Shown one piece after another: positions 31,489 through 37,511 of a stretch of DNA of 37,511 nucleotides (positions are counted from its first letter, which is position 1; each line of letters starts with the position of its first letter). Location of the stretch: the NCBI GenBank assembly GCA_964480525.1, contig CAYZOV010000016.1, positions 1-37,511 on the forward strand, read 5' to 3'. Under the pieces are notes generated by a model that saw only the letters and a list, made by a program, of their open reading frames with translations, was not told where the DNA came from and made no database searches. Made by a program: the position numbers and the translations under genes. This stretch comes from JAAZZIT01 sp964480525 (lineage in GTDB: Bacteria; Bacillota; Clostridia; Oscillospirales; Ruminococcaceae).

Positions 31489-33522
31489 CTAAAGAAATTT
31501 TTCAAACAAAGACTTAACGTCCAAAATGAACGTTATCGCTCCGTCGCCCAAAATCGAACAACCGCTCATGCCGTTTTCTTTAACCCCGTTGCGGTTAAGA
31601 AGCGGCGAAAACGGTTTAACCACCACCGACATATCCGACACAATTTCGTCCGCAAAAAGGCAGACGCGTTTGCCGTCGGCTTCGCACAAAACCATAATTC
31701 CGTCCTCAAAATTCTCTTTTGCACCCGAAATTTGATACTTTGAAGCCAAACTTATCACAGGGAAAAACCGTCCTCTAAGGCGAATCATGCGGTTGCCCTC
31801 GTTGTCCGAAACAATGTTTTCTTTTGTGGCTCTGAAACTTTCACGCACCGACATAATCGGTATGCTGAAATAAGTTTTGCCCACCATAACGCCCAAAACG
31901 TCAATAATCGACAACGACAGCGGTATTTTTATAACAAAAGAACTTCCCCTGCCAAGCTCCGACAAAACGGTGATTTTTCCGCCGACTTTTTCTATATTGG
32001 AACGCACAACGTCCATTCCCACGCCACGTCCCGAATATTCCGTAACTTTTTCGTTTGTGGAAAAACCCGCCTGCATAATCAGATTTAACGCTTCAGAATG
32101 GGTATAATCGCTTTTCGGTTTTGTCAAAATGCCGTTTCTTTCGGCTTTTTGCAAAATTTTTTCCGTGTCGATTCCCGCACCGTTGTCCGACACTTTTATC
32201 ACAACTTCGCCCGATTCTTCATACGCAGACAATGTTACCCTCGGCGAGTCGGTTTTGCCTTTTTCGGCACGCACCGACGGTTCTTCGATTCCGTGGTCAA
32301 CGGCATTTCGTACAAGGTGCATTAAAGGGTCGTTAAGAATATCCACCACCGATTTATCCGCTTCGGTGTCCTCACCCTCAAAAACCAGCTCCACGCCTTT
32401 GCCCAGTTTGTTATTCATGTCCCGCACAACTCTGTTCATTTTCGCAAAAGCGCCTGCCACAGGCACCATTCTGACGGACATAACAATATCCTGCAATTCG
32501 TCCGTGAGCTTTTTCAAACGGCGTGAAGATTTTGAAAACTGTTCAAGAGGTGCGTCAATATTTTTTAAATCGGGGCTTGAAAAAACCATGCTTTCGGTTA
32601 TGACAATTTCGCTAACCAAGTCCAAAAGTGCGTCAAGTTTTGACAACTTAACCGACAAAATAGAATCCGCCCCCGACTTTTTACCGTCGCTTTTTTGCAA
32701 AACTTTCGGTTGTGATTCCTTGATTTGTTCTTCTTTTTCGGGTTTTGTTTCTTCCAAAACAGCCTGCTTAGGCTTTTTACGTTCAACCCACCGAAAATTT
32801 TTTATGTTAAGAGAATTATTTATAACTCTTTCAATTTCACTCACATTATCTTCGGCAACAACACGGACAAAAAAGCCGTTTTTCGTGATAAAATCCCCTG
32901 CGCTGTCGTCGTCAATGTCCTCCGGAATTGTCCCCACAACCTGACAAACATTCCCCAACGACCTTATCAACAGCATTGCCCTAATCGCAGGCATAAGACA
33001 GCTTTCGTCGTATGTAATTTTTACCGCCTTAATGCTTTCGGGGTCGCTTTCGTCATAAACCCGAATTTCTTCGGTTTTGTCGGACTTATTTTCTTCGGGG
33101 TTTTCCCCTTTCATCACGGCGGCAAACTTTTCGATTTTTGCCACAATTTCCGAAAAATCCGACAATTCTTCACAGTCGCCTTGTATAAGTTCAACTTCGT
33201 TTTTCAAGCTGTCTAAACCCTCGAACAAAATCCCGTACAATGCGTCTTTGTCGTACTCAACCGACGGATTTTCACGGATAATGTAAAACAAATCCTCCAC
33301 GGCGTGAGCAAGCGTTGACATATTTTGCAAACCCATCATTGCCGACGAGCCTTTAACCGTGTGCATTATTCTGAAAATTTCCCCAATGTCGTCAGGTTCA
33401 AGGTTGCTTTTTTCGGTGCGAATCAAAATATCGTCAAGCTGTTCCAAAAGGGTTGTTGTTTCAAAAATAAATGTGTCAACCAAACCCTCCATACCCTGCT
33501 CAAAAACCCACATACCAATCAC
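31489..33522 (-). CDS. cheA: Chemotaxis sensor histidine kinase CheA
   Basis: The 677-residue kinase has the full domain order. P1 is HPt (about 10-130) with His54 in MHTVKGSSAM. A P2-like CheY-binding region lies at about 160-245, with linkers rich in Lys/Glu. P3 dimerization follows at about 290-370. P4 is the ATPase, with N box NDPLMHLVRNAVDHG (398-411), DNGAGI (446-451) and GRGVGM (498-503). P5 is CheW-like (about 535-677). It autophosphorylates and passes phosphate to CheY and CheB. The first gene of the operon, starting at GTG 33522 (AAAGGA close upstream) or ATG 33513; the choice affects only three residues. No cheY is in the window. Confidence 0.97.
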   Translation of the reverse strand: MIGMWVFEQGMEGLVDTFIFETTTLLEQLDDILIRTEKSNLEPDDIGEIFRIMHTVKGSSAMMGLQNMSTLAHAVEDLFYIIRENPSVEYDKDALYGILFEGLDSLKNEVELIQGDCEELSDFSEIVAKIEKFAAVMKGENPEENKSDKTEEIRVYDESDPESIKAVKITYDESCLMPAIRAMLLIRSLGNVCQVVGTIPEDIDDDSAGDFITKNGFFVRVVAEDNVSEIERVINNSLNIKNFRWVERKKPKQAVLEETKPEKEEQIKESQPKVLQKSDGKKSGADSILSVKLSKLDALLDLVSEIVITESMVFSSPDLKNIDAPLEQFSKSSRRLKKLTDELQDIVMSVRMVPVAGAFAKMNRVVRDMNNKLGKGVELVFEGEDTEADKSVVDILNDPLMHLVRNAVDHGIEEPSVRAEKGKTDSPRVTLSAYEESGEVVIKVSDNGAGIDTEKILQKAERNGILTKPKSDYTHSEALNLIMQAGFSTNEKVTEYSGRGVGMDVVRSNIEKVGGKITVLSELGRGSSFVIKIPLSLSIIDVLGVMVGKTYFSIPIMSVRESFRATKENIVSDNEGNRMIRLRGRFFPVISLASKYQISGAKENFEDGIMVLCEADGKRVCLFADEIVSDMSVVVKPFSPLLNRNGVKENGMSGCSILGDGAITFILDVKSLFEKFL

Positions 33523-33559
33523 TATTCCTTTCCGTGGAGCATAGCATTTCTTATCTTAA

Positions 33560-33588
33560 AGTATAACAAAAAATCTTTGTAAAATCAA
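33560..33588 (-). promoter_or_regulatory. Promoter of the chemotaxis operon
   Basis: On the minus strand TTGATT (complement of 33583-33588) and TATACT (complement of 33560-33565) are 17 bp apart, about 40 bp before cheA. It resembles SigA, not the SigD promoter often used for motility genes. Confidence 0.75.
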
Positions 33589-33734
33589 GTGTTTTTTGTA
33601 ACATCAGCCAAATATTTTTCCGTTTTCTTTTTCGGCGTTCACGAAATTTTCGTTGCAAAACAGTAACCCGTTAAGTTTTATAACTTCACGGGTGTAATTG
33701 TATGTAAAAATATTGCTTGTCAATTCTCCGATTA

Positions 33735-33767
33735 GACAAATTTTTCGGGAAAAATTTAGCATTTGTC
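33735..33767. repeat. Inverted repeat in the cheA/ABC divergent region
   Basis: AAATTTTT (33738-33745) and AAAAATTT (33750-33757) form an 8-bp stem with a CGGG loop. GACAAA (33735-33740) and TTTGTC (33762-33767) give an alternative outer stem. The function is unknown; AT-rich composition makes chance plausible. Confidence 0.45.
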
Positions 33768-33840
33768 ACAAAAATAACGGTAAATTTTTGTGAACAATCT
33801 GTTTCCAACATAGGCTTTTCAAAACGGTTTTCCAACAAAA

Positions 33841-33921
33841 ATGTTGAAAACTTTGTTGAAAACGTTGAAAACTCCCCATTTAAGGGGTGAAATTTTCAAA
33901 AGTTTTCAAAGTTTTCAACAT
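33841..33921. repeat. Large 81-bp imperfect inverted repeat with GTTGAAAAC repeats
   Basis: Arms of about 37 bp run from ATGTTGAAAAC to GTTTTCAACAT and close on a CCCC/GGGG tip around ATTTAA. The left arm has three copies of GTTGAAAAC (33843-33851, 33855-33863, 33864-33872). The right arm has matching GTTTTCAA units. A T-run (about 33929-33936) follows on the plus strand. One copy makes a cre-like TGAAAACGTTGAAA (33857-33870). It lies in the middle of a 608-bp region (33523-34130) that holds no gene. It could be a bidirectional terminator, an operator cluster or a small-RNA signal. Confidence 0.75.
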
Positions 33922-34054
33922 CAGTCCGTTTTTTTACGCCTATGAAAATATGAAACACCATATATTAAAATTCCCGAAAATTTTCGTTGGCTTTATTCTC
34001 ACTTTTTCATCTTAGTATGATAACGCTTTAATCTAAAAAAGTTTTGGATTTCTA

Positions 34055-34083
34055 TTGCATTTTTCAGCTAACCGTGCTATAAT
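34055..34083 (+). promoter_or_regulatory. Promoter of the ABC/TraB operon
   Basis: TTGCAT (34055-34060) and TATAAT (34078-34083) are 17 bp apart, about 48 bp before the first gene. It is a good SigA-like promoter. Confidence 0.75.
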
Positions 34084-34130
34084 TGTATTGCAACGCACGA
34101 TTTTATTCGTAGAATATAGGAGGGATTTTT

Positions 34131-34871
34131 TTGGAAAAAGTTTTGGAAGTCAAGGCGCTTTCTAAAATGTACAAAAAAGGCGTTTACGCGTCCGAAAAAG
34201 TCAGCTTTGACGTAAACAAAGGCGAAATTTTCGCCCTCATCGGTCCAAACGGTGCCGGCAAAACCACCACAATCCGTATGATTTCAACACTTTTAACAGC
34301 CACCGAGGGTGACGCCGTTGTGTCGGGTCACAGCATACTCACCGAACCTCAAAAGGTGCGTGAATGTATTACATACCTACCCGACGAAGCGGGTGCGTAC
34401 AAGACCATGACGGGCAAAGGCTATTTGGAATTTATGGCGAAAATTTACGCAAAAAACAAAGACGACGTCAAGCTTTTTGTGGACAGAGCCGTAAAAATGG
34501 CTGAACTGGGCGACAGAATTAACGACAAAATCGGCAGTTATTCAAGAGGTATGACCAGAAAACTTTTGCTGTCACGTTCGGTTATGTCACGCCCTGATTT
34601 GGCGATACTTGACGAACCGACAAGCGGTCTTGACATTTTAAACGCTTTGGAAATTCGACAGATGATTAAAAAGCTTGCAAGCGAAGGAATGAGTTTCTTG
34701 CTAAGCTCACACAATATGCTTGAAATCGAGTTTGTTTCCGACCGTGTGGGCATTATCGCAAAAGGACATCTTTTAGAGGTGGGAACTCCGTCGGAGTTAA
34801 AGGAAAAATACAACGCAAACAACCTTGAAGAAGTTTTTGAAAGGGTGGTGAAGAACAGTGAACTTTTCTAA
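34131..34871 (+). CDS. ABC transporter ATP-binding protein, NatA-like
   Basis: The 246-residue ATPase has Walker A GPNGAGKTT (38-46), a variant signature YSRGMTRKL (137-145) in place of LSGGQ, Walker B LAILDEPTSGLD (157-168) and the switch His194 (SSHNM). The variant signature and the VGTPSELKEKY end match the NatA/DrrA group of ABC-2 exporters. It starts at TTG 34131, 6 bp after GGAGGG. It energises the permease encoded next, whose start it overlaps by 14 bp. Substrates of such pairs range from Na+ to peptides and antibiotics. Confidence 0.93.
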   Translation: MEKVLEVKALSKMYKKGVYASEKVSFDVNKGEIFALIGPNGAGKTTTIRMISTLLTATEGDAVVSGHSILTEPQKVRECITYLPDEAGAYKTMTGKGYLEFMAKIYAKNKDDVKLFVDRAVKMAELGDRINDKIGSYSRGMTRKLLLSRSVMSRPDLAILDEPTSGLDILNALEIRQMIKKLASEGMSFLLSSHNMLEIEFVSDRVGIIAKGHLLEVGTPSELKEKYNANNLEEVFERVVKNSELF

Positions 34872-36213
34872 ATTTTTAAACCTTTTCAAAAAGGAGCTTA
34901 AAGAAATGCTCACCGTTTCCACTATCGTAACAATGGTGGGAATTATGCTTTTGCTTATTTTTGTGGGCGACGCTTTTTCGGGAATTATCGAGGACGTTGC
35001 CGAGGACGCTTCCACGATTACGATTTGCGACAAGGACGACACCGAACTTACCCAGAGCCTTATCAAGGCTTTGACCGTTACGGAAATTGACGAAAAAACA
35101 GGTATGCCGACAAAATATGATGACAGCCTTGTAAAACTTGTTGACATTTCGTCCGAGGATTACCCGTCCGAACTTAAAAAACTTGACGTTAAAAATGTTA
35201 TTGTTATCCCGAAAGGCTTTACGGAAAACTTTTTAGCAGGAAACCCAAGCGAGCTTTTGAATATCGGAAGAATGACTTCGGGAGCTGCTATGTCGAACGT
35301 TTCGTCAAATGACAGCGCCGTGGAAGCAATCAAGGAAACCTTAAAGCAGACCTATCTTGTACAATCGGGGCTGACTTTGGAACAGCTTGCAACCAGCGAA
35401 AATTTGATTACCGTTGTGGACAAAACTATTGTTGACGACAAAATTTCGGACATAAGCTCGTCTGTTGTTTCATCTCTCACAATGATGCAGACAATGTTTT
35501 TGCCGATTATCGTTTATGTTTTGGTAATTTTTGCGTCACAGATGATTATTACGGCTATCAGCACCGAAAAGCTTGACAAAACTTTGGAAACGCTCCTTTC
35601 TGCACCTGTTTCCAGAATTTCGGTTTTGTCCGCAAAAATGCTCTCTGCCGCCGTTGTTGCCGCCCTAAACGCTATTGCTTATATGATAGGCTTTAACAAA
35701 ATGATGGACGGTTTGTACGGAATGGAAACAGACGGTCTTGACATGAACCAAATTCTTGCGGATTTGGGACTTAAAATGACCGCAGGCGACTATGTTCTTT
35801 TGGGAATCCAGCTTTTCCTGACGGTGCTTATCGCACTTTCGGTTTCGCTTGTTTTGGGCGCTCTGGCTAAGGACGCAAAATCGGCTCAAACGCTCATTAT
35901 GCCGATTACGTTTATGGCTATGATACCGTATATTTTGTCTATGATGATTGACATTCAGACTTTGCCGACGGTGGTACGTTATCTGATTTACGCTATTCCG
36001 TTTACCCACACATTTATCGCTTCGGAAAACATTCTCTACGGCAACATGACGCTGTTTTACGGCGGTATGATTTACCAGATTGTACTTCTCGTTATTTGCA
36101 TGAGTTTTGCTCTGAAAGTTTTCACCACTGACAGAATATTCACGCTTACCATTGATTTCAACAAAAAATCCAAATACGACAAAAAGAAGAAAGGCGCAAA
36201 AAATGAAAATTAA
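34858..36213 (+). CDS. ABC-2 type permease, NatB/YhaP-like
   Basis: The 451-residue permease has one N-terminal membrane segment (about 20-42), a large outer domain (about 45-215) and about five to six C-terminal membrane segments, the layout of NatB-like ABC2_membrane_3 proteins. ITAISTEKLDKTLETLLSAP is the typical coupling motif. The C-terminus is very basic (KKSKYDKKKKGAKNEN). It starts at GTG 34858 inside the ATPase gene, after AGGGTGG, and overlaps the next gene by 11 bp, so all three are translationally coupled. The substrate is unknown; the TraB/GumN lipoprotein beside it suggests a peptide or envelope function. Confidence 0.9.
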   Translation: MNFSKFLNLFKKELKEMLTVSTIVTMVGIMLLLIFVGDAFSGIIEDVAEDASTITICDKDDTELTQSLIKALTVTEIDEKTGMPTKYDDSLVKLVDISSEDYPSELKKLDVKNVIVIPKGFTENFLAGNPSELLNIGRMTSGAAMSNVSSNDSAVEAIKETLKQTYLVQSGLTLEQLATSENLITVVDKTIVDDKISDISSSVVSSLTMMQTMFLPIIVYVLVIFASQMIITAISTEKLDKTLETLLSAPVSRISVLSAKMLSAAVVAALNAIAYMIGFNKMMDGLYGMETDGLDMNQILADLGLKMTAGDYVLLGIQLFLTVLIALSVSLVLGALAKDAKSAQTLIMPITFMAMIPYILSMMIDIQTLPTVVRYLIYAIPFTHTFIASENILYGNMTLFYGGMIYQIVLLVICMSFALKVFTTDRIFTLTIDFNKKSKYDKKKKGAKNEN

Positions 36214-37213
36214 AGGAAAAATTTTACTTGCAACTTTTTTGGCAACGCTTTTTGCTTTTTCCACGGGGTGTAATGAAATGTCGTCTGACGATTCTTCAAA
36301 GACGGAAGCAACCACCACTTCGGCGGAAGATTCTTCAAAAAATCCCACCCCCGATACAAGCACGGACGAAATTACCCCTGCGCTGTGGAAATTAACCACC
36401 GAAAGCGGAAAAACCGTGTATTTTATGGGAACAATGCACGCTCTGCCTGACGAAGCTTATCCGTTGCCCGACGTGATTATGAACGCATACGAATCAAGCG
36501 AAGCTATCGCCGTAGAGTGCGACACCGTGGCTTTTTCCGAAGATATGTCGGCGCAGATTCAACTGTCCGCCGACATGGTTTACTCCGACGGAACAACGAT
36601 TAAAGACCACATTTCCGCCGAACTTTACGACGCACTTGTAGAAAAAACCACCGAGTGGGGATTTTACAACGCAATGTACGACTATTTCAAACCTGCCATG
36701 TGGCAGTCGCTTATTGAAAATTATTTTATCGACCGTTCAATTGTTAAATCGGAAAACGGCATTGACACATATTTCATGACCCTGGCTAAAGCCGACGACA
36801 AAGAACTTATCGAAGTAGAAAGCGTAGAATTTCAGATGAGTATGCTTATGGGATTTTCGGACGAAATTCACTCTTTGCTTTTGGAATCGTATTTGACAAC
36901 CGACGAGGACGAATATGTTGCCGAACTTGAAGAACTTTACCAAATGTGGGCAACTGGCGACGTTGAGGGGGTTTTCCAGTCGGACGAAATTGACGAAAGC
37001 GAGTTTACAGCCGAAGAACTGGAAGCATACGAGGACTACAACAAGCAAATGCTCACCGACCGCAACGTGACCATGGCGAACAAACTTGTAGAGCTGTCAA
37101 AGGGCGACAAAAACGTGTTTTATATGGTAGGGCTTGCGCATTTCGGGGGCGACGACGGCATTTTGAAGCTTCTCGATAACGCAGGGATTGAGTATGAAAG
37201 AGTGGAATATTAG
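36203..37213 (+). CDS. TraB/GumN (Tiki-like) family lipoprotein
   Basis: The 336-residue protein has a signal peptide and Cys23 in AFSTGC, a somewhat weak lipobox, then a Ser/Thr/Asp-rich linker to about residue 58. The mature domain has the two family motifs: GTMHALPDEAYPLPD near the start (GxxH) and VGLAHFGGDDGILKLL near the end. TraB/PrgY proteins blunt peptide pheromones in enterococci and the related Tiki proteins are metalloproteases, so a peptide-acting role outside the cell is plausible but inferred. ATG 36203 is preferred because it gives the signal peptide and follows AAAGG; the ATG 17 codons upstream lies inside the permease gene. It shares an operon with the ABC exporter. Confidence 0.9.
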   Translation: MKIKGKILLATFLATLFAFSTGCNEMSSDDSSKTEATTTSAEDSSKNPTPDTSTDEITPALWKLTTESGKTVYFMGTMHALPDEAYPLPDVIMNAYESSEAIAVECDTVAFSEDMSAQIQLSADMVYSDGTTIKDHISAELYDALVEKTTEWGFYNAMYDYFKPAMWQSLIENYFIDRSIVKSENGIDTYFMTLAKADDKELIEVESVEFQMSMLMGFSDEIHSLLLESYLTTDEDEYVAELEELYQMWATGDVEGVFQSDEIDESEFTAEELEAYEDYNKQMLTDRNVTMANKLVELSKGDKNVFYMVGLAHFGGDDGILKLLDNAGIEYERVEY

Positions 37214-37217
37214 CAAC

Positions 37218-37250
37218 AAAAAAGACTTCACCTAGCGTGAAGTCTTTTTT
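37218..37250 (+). terminator. Terminator of the ABC/TraB operon
   Basis: GACTTCAC (37224-37231) pairs with GTGAAGTC (37237-37244) around CTAGC, with A and T runs on either side. It may act on both strands. Confidence 0.92.
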
Positions 37251-37256
37251 GAAAAC

Positions 37257-37511
37257 GTACCGTTTTCATCATCTCACCTCGCCCCGCTTCGTGAAAACTT
37301 TTCATTTTGTTTCGCTCGGTGGCTAAGTTTGTGAGGGTGAAAAAGTATTTTTTTCGTACCGTTTTCATCATCTCACCTCGCCCCGCTTTGTAAAAACTTT
37401 TCATTTTGTTTCGCTCGGTGGCTGACTTTGTGAAAGTGGGAAAGTATTATTTTTGTGTGCCGTTTTCATCATTTCACCTCACCACACTTCTGTTGGGGCG
37501 GATATGTTTGT
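37257..37511. repeat. Tandem repeat of about 100 bp, 2.5 copies, running off the window
   Basis: Copies start at 37257, 37356 and 37457, each with [GTACC or GTGCC]GTTTTCATCAT and an internal TTTCGCTCGGTGGCT. Copy 1 is 99 bp, copy 2 is 101 bp, and the third is cut by the edge and more diverged. A 58-codon minus-strand frame (37228-37404) runs over two copies, but it overlaps the terminator, lacks a good ribosome binding site and the copy-length change breaks the frame, so I do not call it a gene. The nature of the repeat is unknown. Confidence 0.85.

Noticed and set aside
32129..32944. 271-codon plus-strand frame
   Set aside because: Antisense to cheA, which has all its domain motifs. The composition is Ser/Phe-rich, typical of a shadow frame.
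33841..33921. CRISPR array or DnaA-box cluster
   Set aside because: The GTTGAAAAC units are only 9 bp, are not separated by unique spacers, and do not resemble TTATCCACA.
35665..36399. 244-codon minus-strand frame
   Set aside because: Antisense to the permease and the TraB-family gene, with no ribosome binding site and low complexity.
37228..37404. 58-codon minus-strand frame over the tandem repeats
   Set aside because: Overlaps the TraB operon terminator, has no good ribosome binding site, and the 99- versus 101-bp copies do not keep the frame.

Overview
The window looks like a chromosomal segment of a spore-forming, Gram-positive clostridial bacterium, most likely an Oscillospiraceae/Ruminococcaceae relative. 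The signs are AT-rich intergenic DNA, strong AGGAGG-type ribosome binding sites, SigA-like promoters, occasional TTG and GTG starts, a zinc-type S14, an adenylate kinase with a four-cysteine lid, a small KOW protein between map and infA (a Firmicutes arrangement), and the sporulation genes yabP and yabQ. No rRNA, tRNA, CRISPR array, transposase or phage gene was seen.

Layout. Positions 1-5082 (minus) carry sugar catabolism. A class II aldolase (fucA-like), a FGGY kinase closer to rhamnulokinase than to FucK, and L-fucose isomerase form an operon ending in a clear intrinsic terminator. A separately promoted GH130 mannoside phosphorylase follows and is cut by the window edge. Positions 5310-21450 (minus) hold an unbroken S10-spc-alpha ribosomal supercluster running rpsJ to rplQ, with secY, adk, map, a KOW protein, infA, rpmJ and rpoA inside it. 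It starts at a good SigA-type promoter, followed by a ~345-nt structured leader containing an intrinsic terminator (a likely attenuator), and ends in a strong terminator. Positions 21538-22488 (minus) hold a lipoprotein and a DUF4321-like membrane protein. Positions 22584-24402 (minus) hold yabP-yabQ-divIC-yabR, as in Bacillus.

Positions 24588-28550 (plus) hold a GH36 alpha-galactosidase and an orphan sugar-binding lipoprotein. The promoters of both, and of the GH130 gene, carry cre/LacI-family-like operator sites upstream of the -35, so the three genes may form one carbohydrate regulon. Positions 28644-33522 (minus) form a chemotaxis operon, cheA-cheW-cheR-cheB-cheW, with its own promoter. 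A 608-bp divergent intergenic region with a large inverted repeat separates it from a plus-strand operon (34131-37213): a NatAB-like ABC ATPase, its permease and a TraB/GumN-family lipoprotein, with overlapping genes. The window ends in a ~100-bp tandem repeat of unknown nature.

Taken together the sugar genes suggest use of fucose, alpha-galactosides and beta-mannosides, which fits a gut organism feeding on host or plant glycans. The least explained parts are the S10 leader, the 33841-33921 inverted repeat, the ABC/TraB operon and the terminal tandem repeat. Similarity statements rest on recognition of family motifs; no database search was run.
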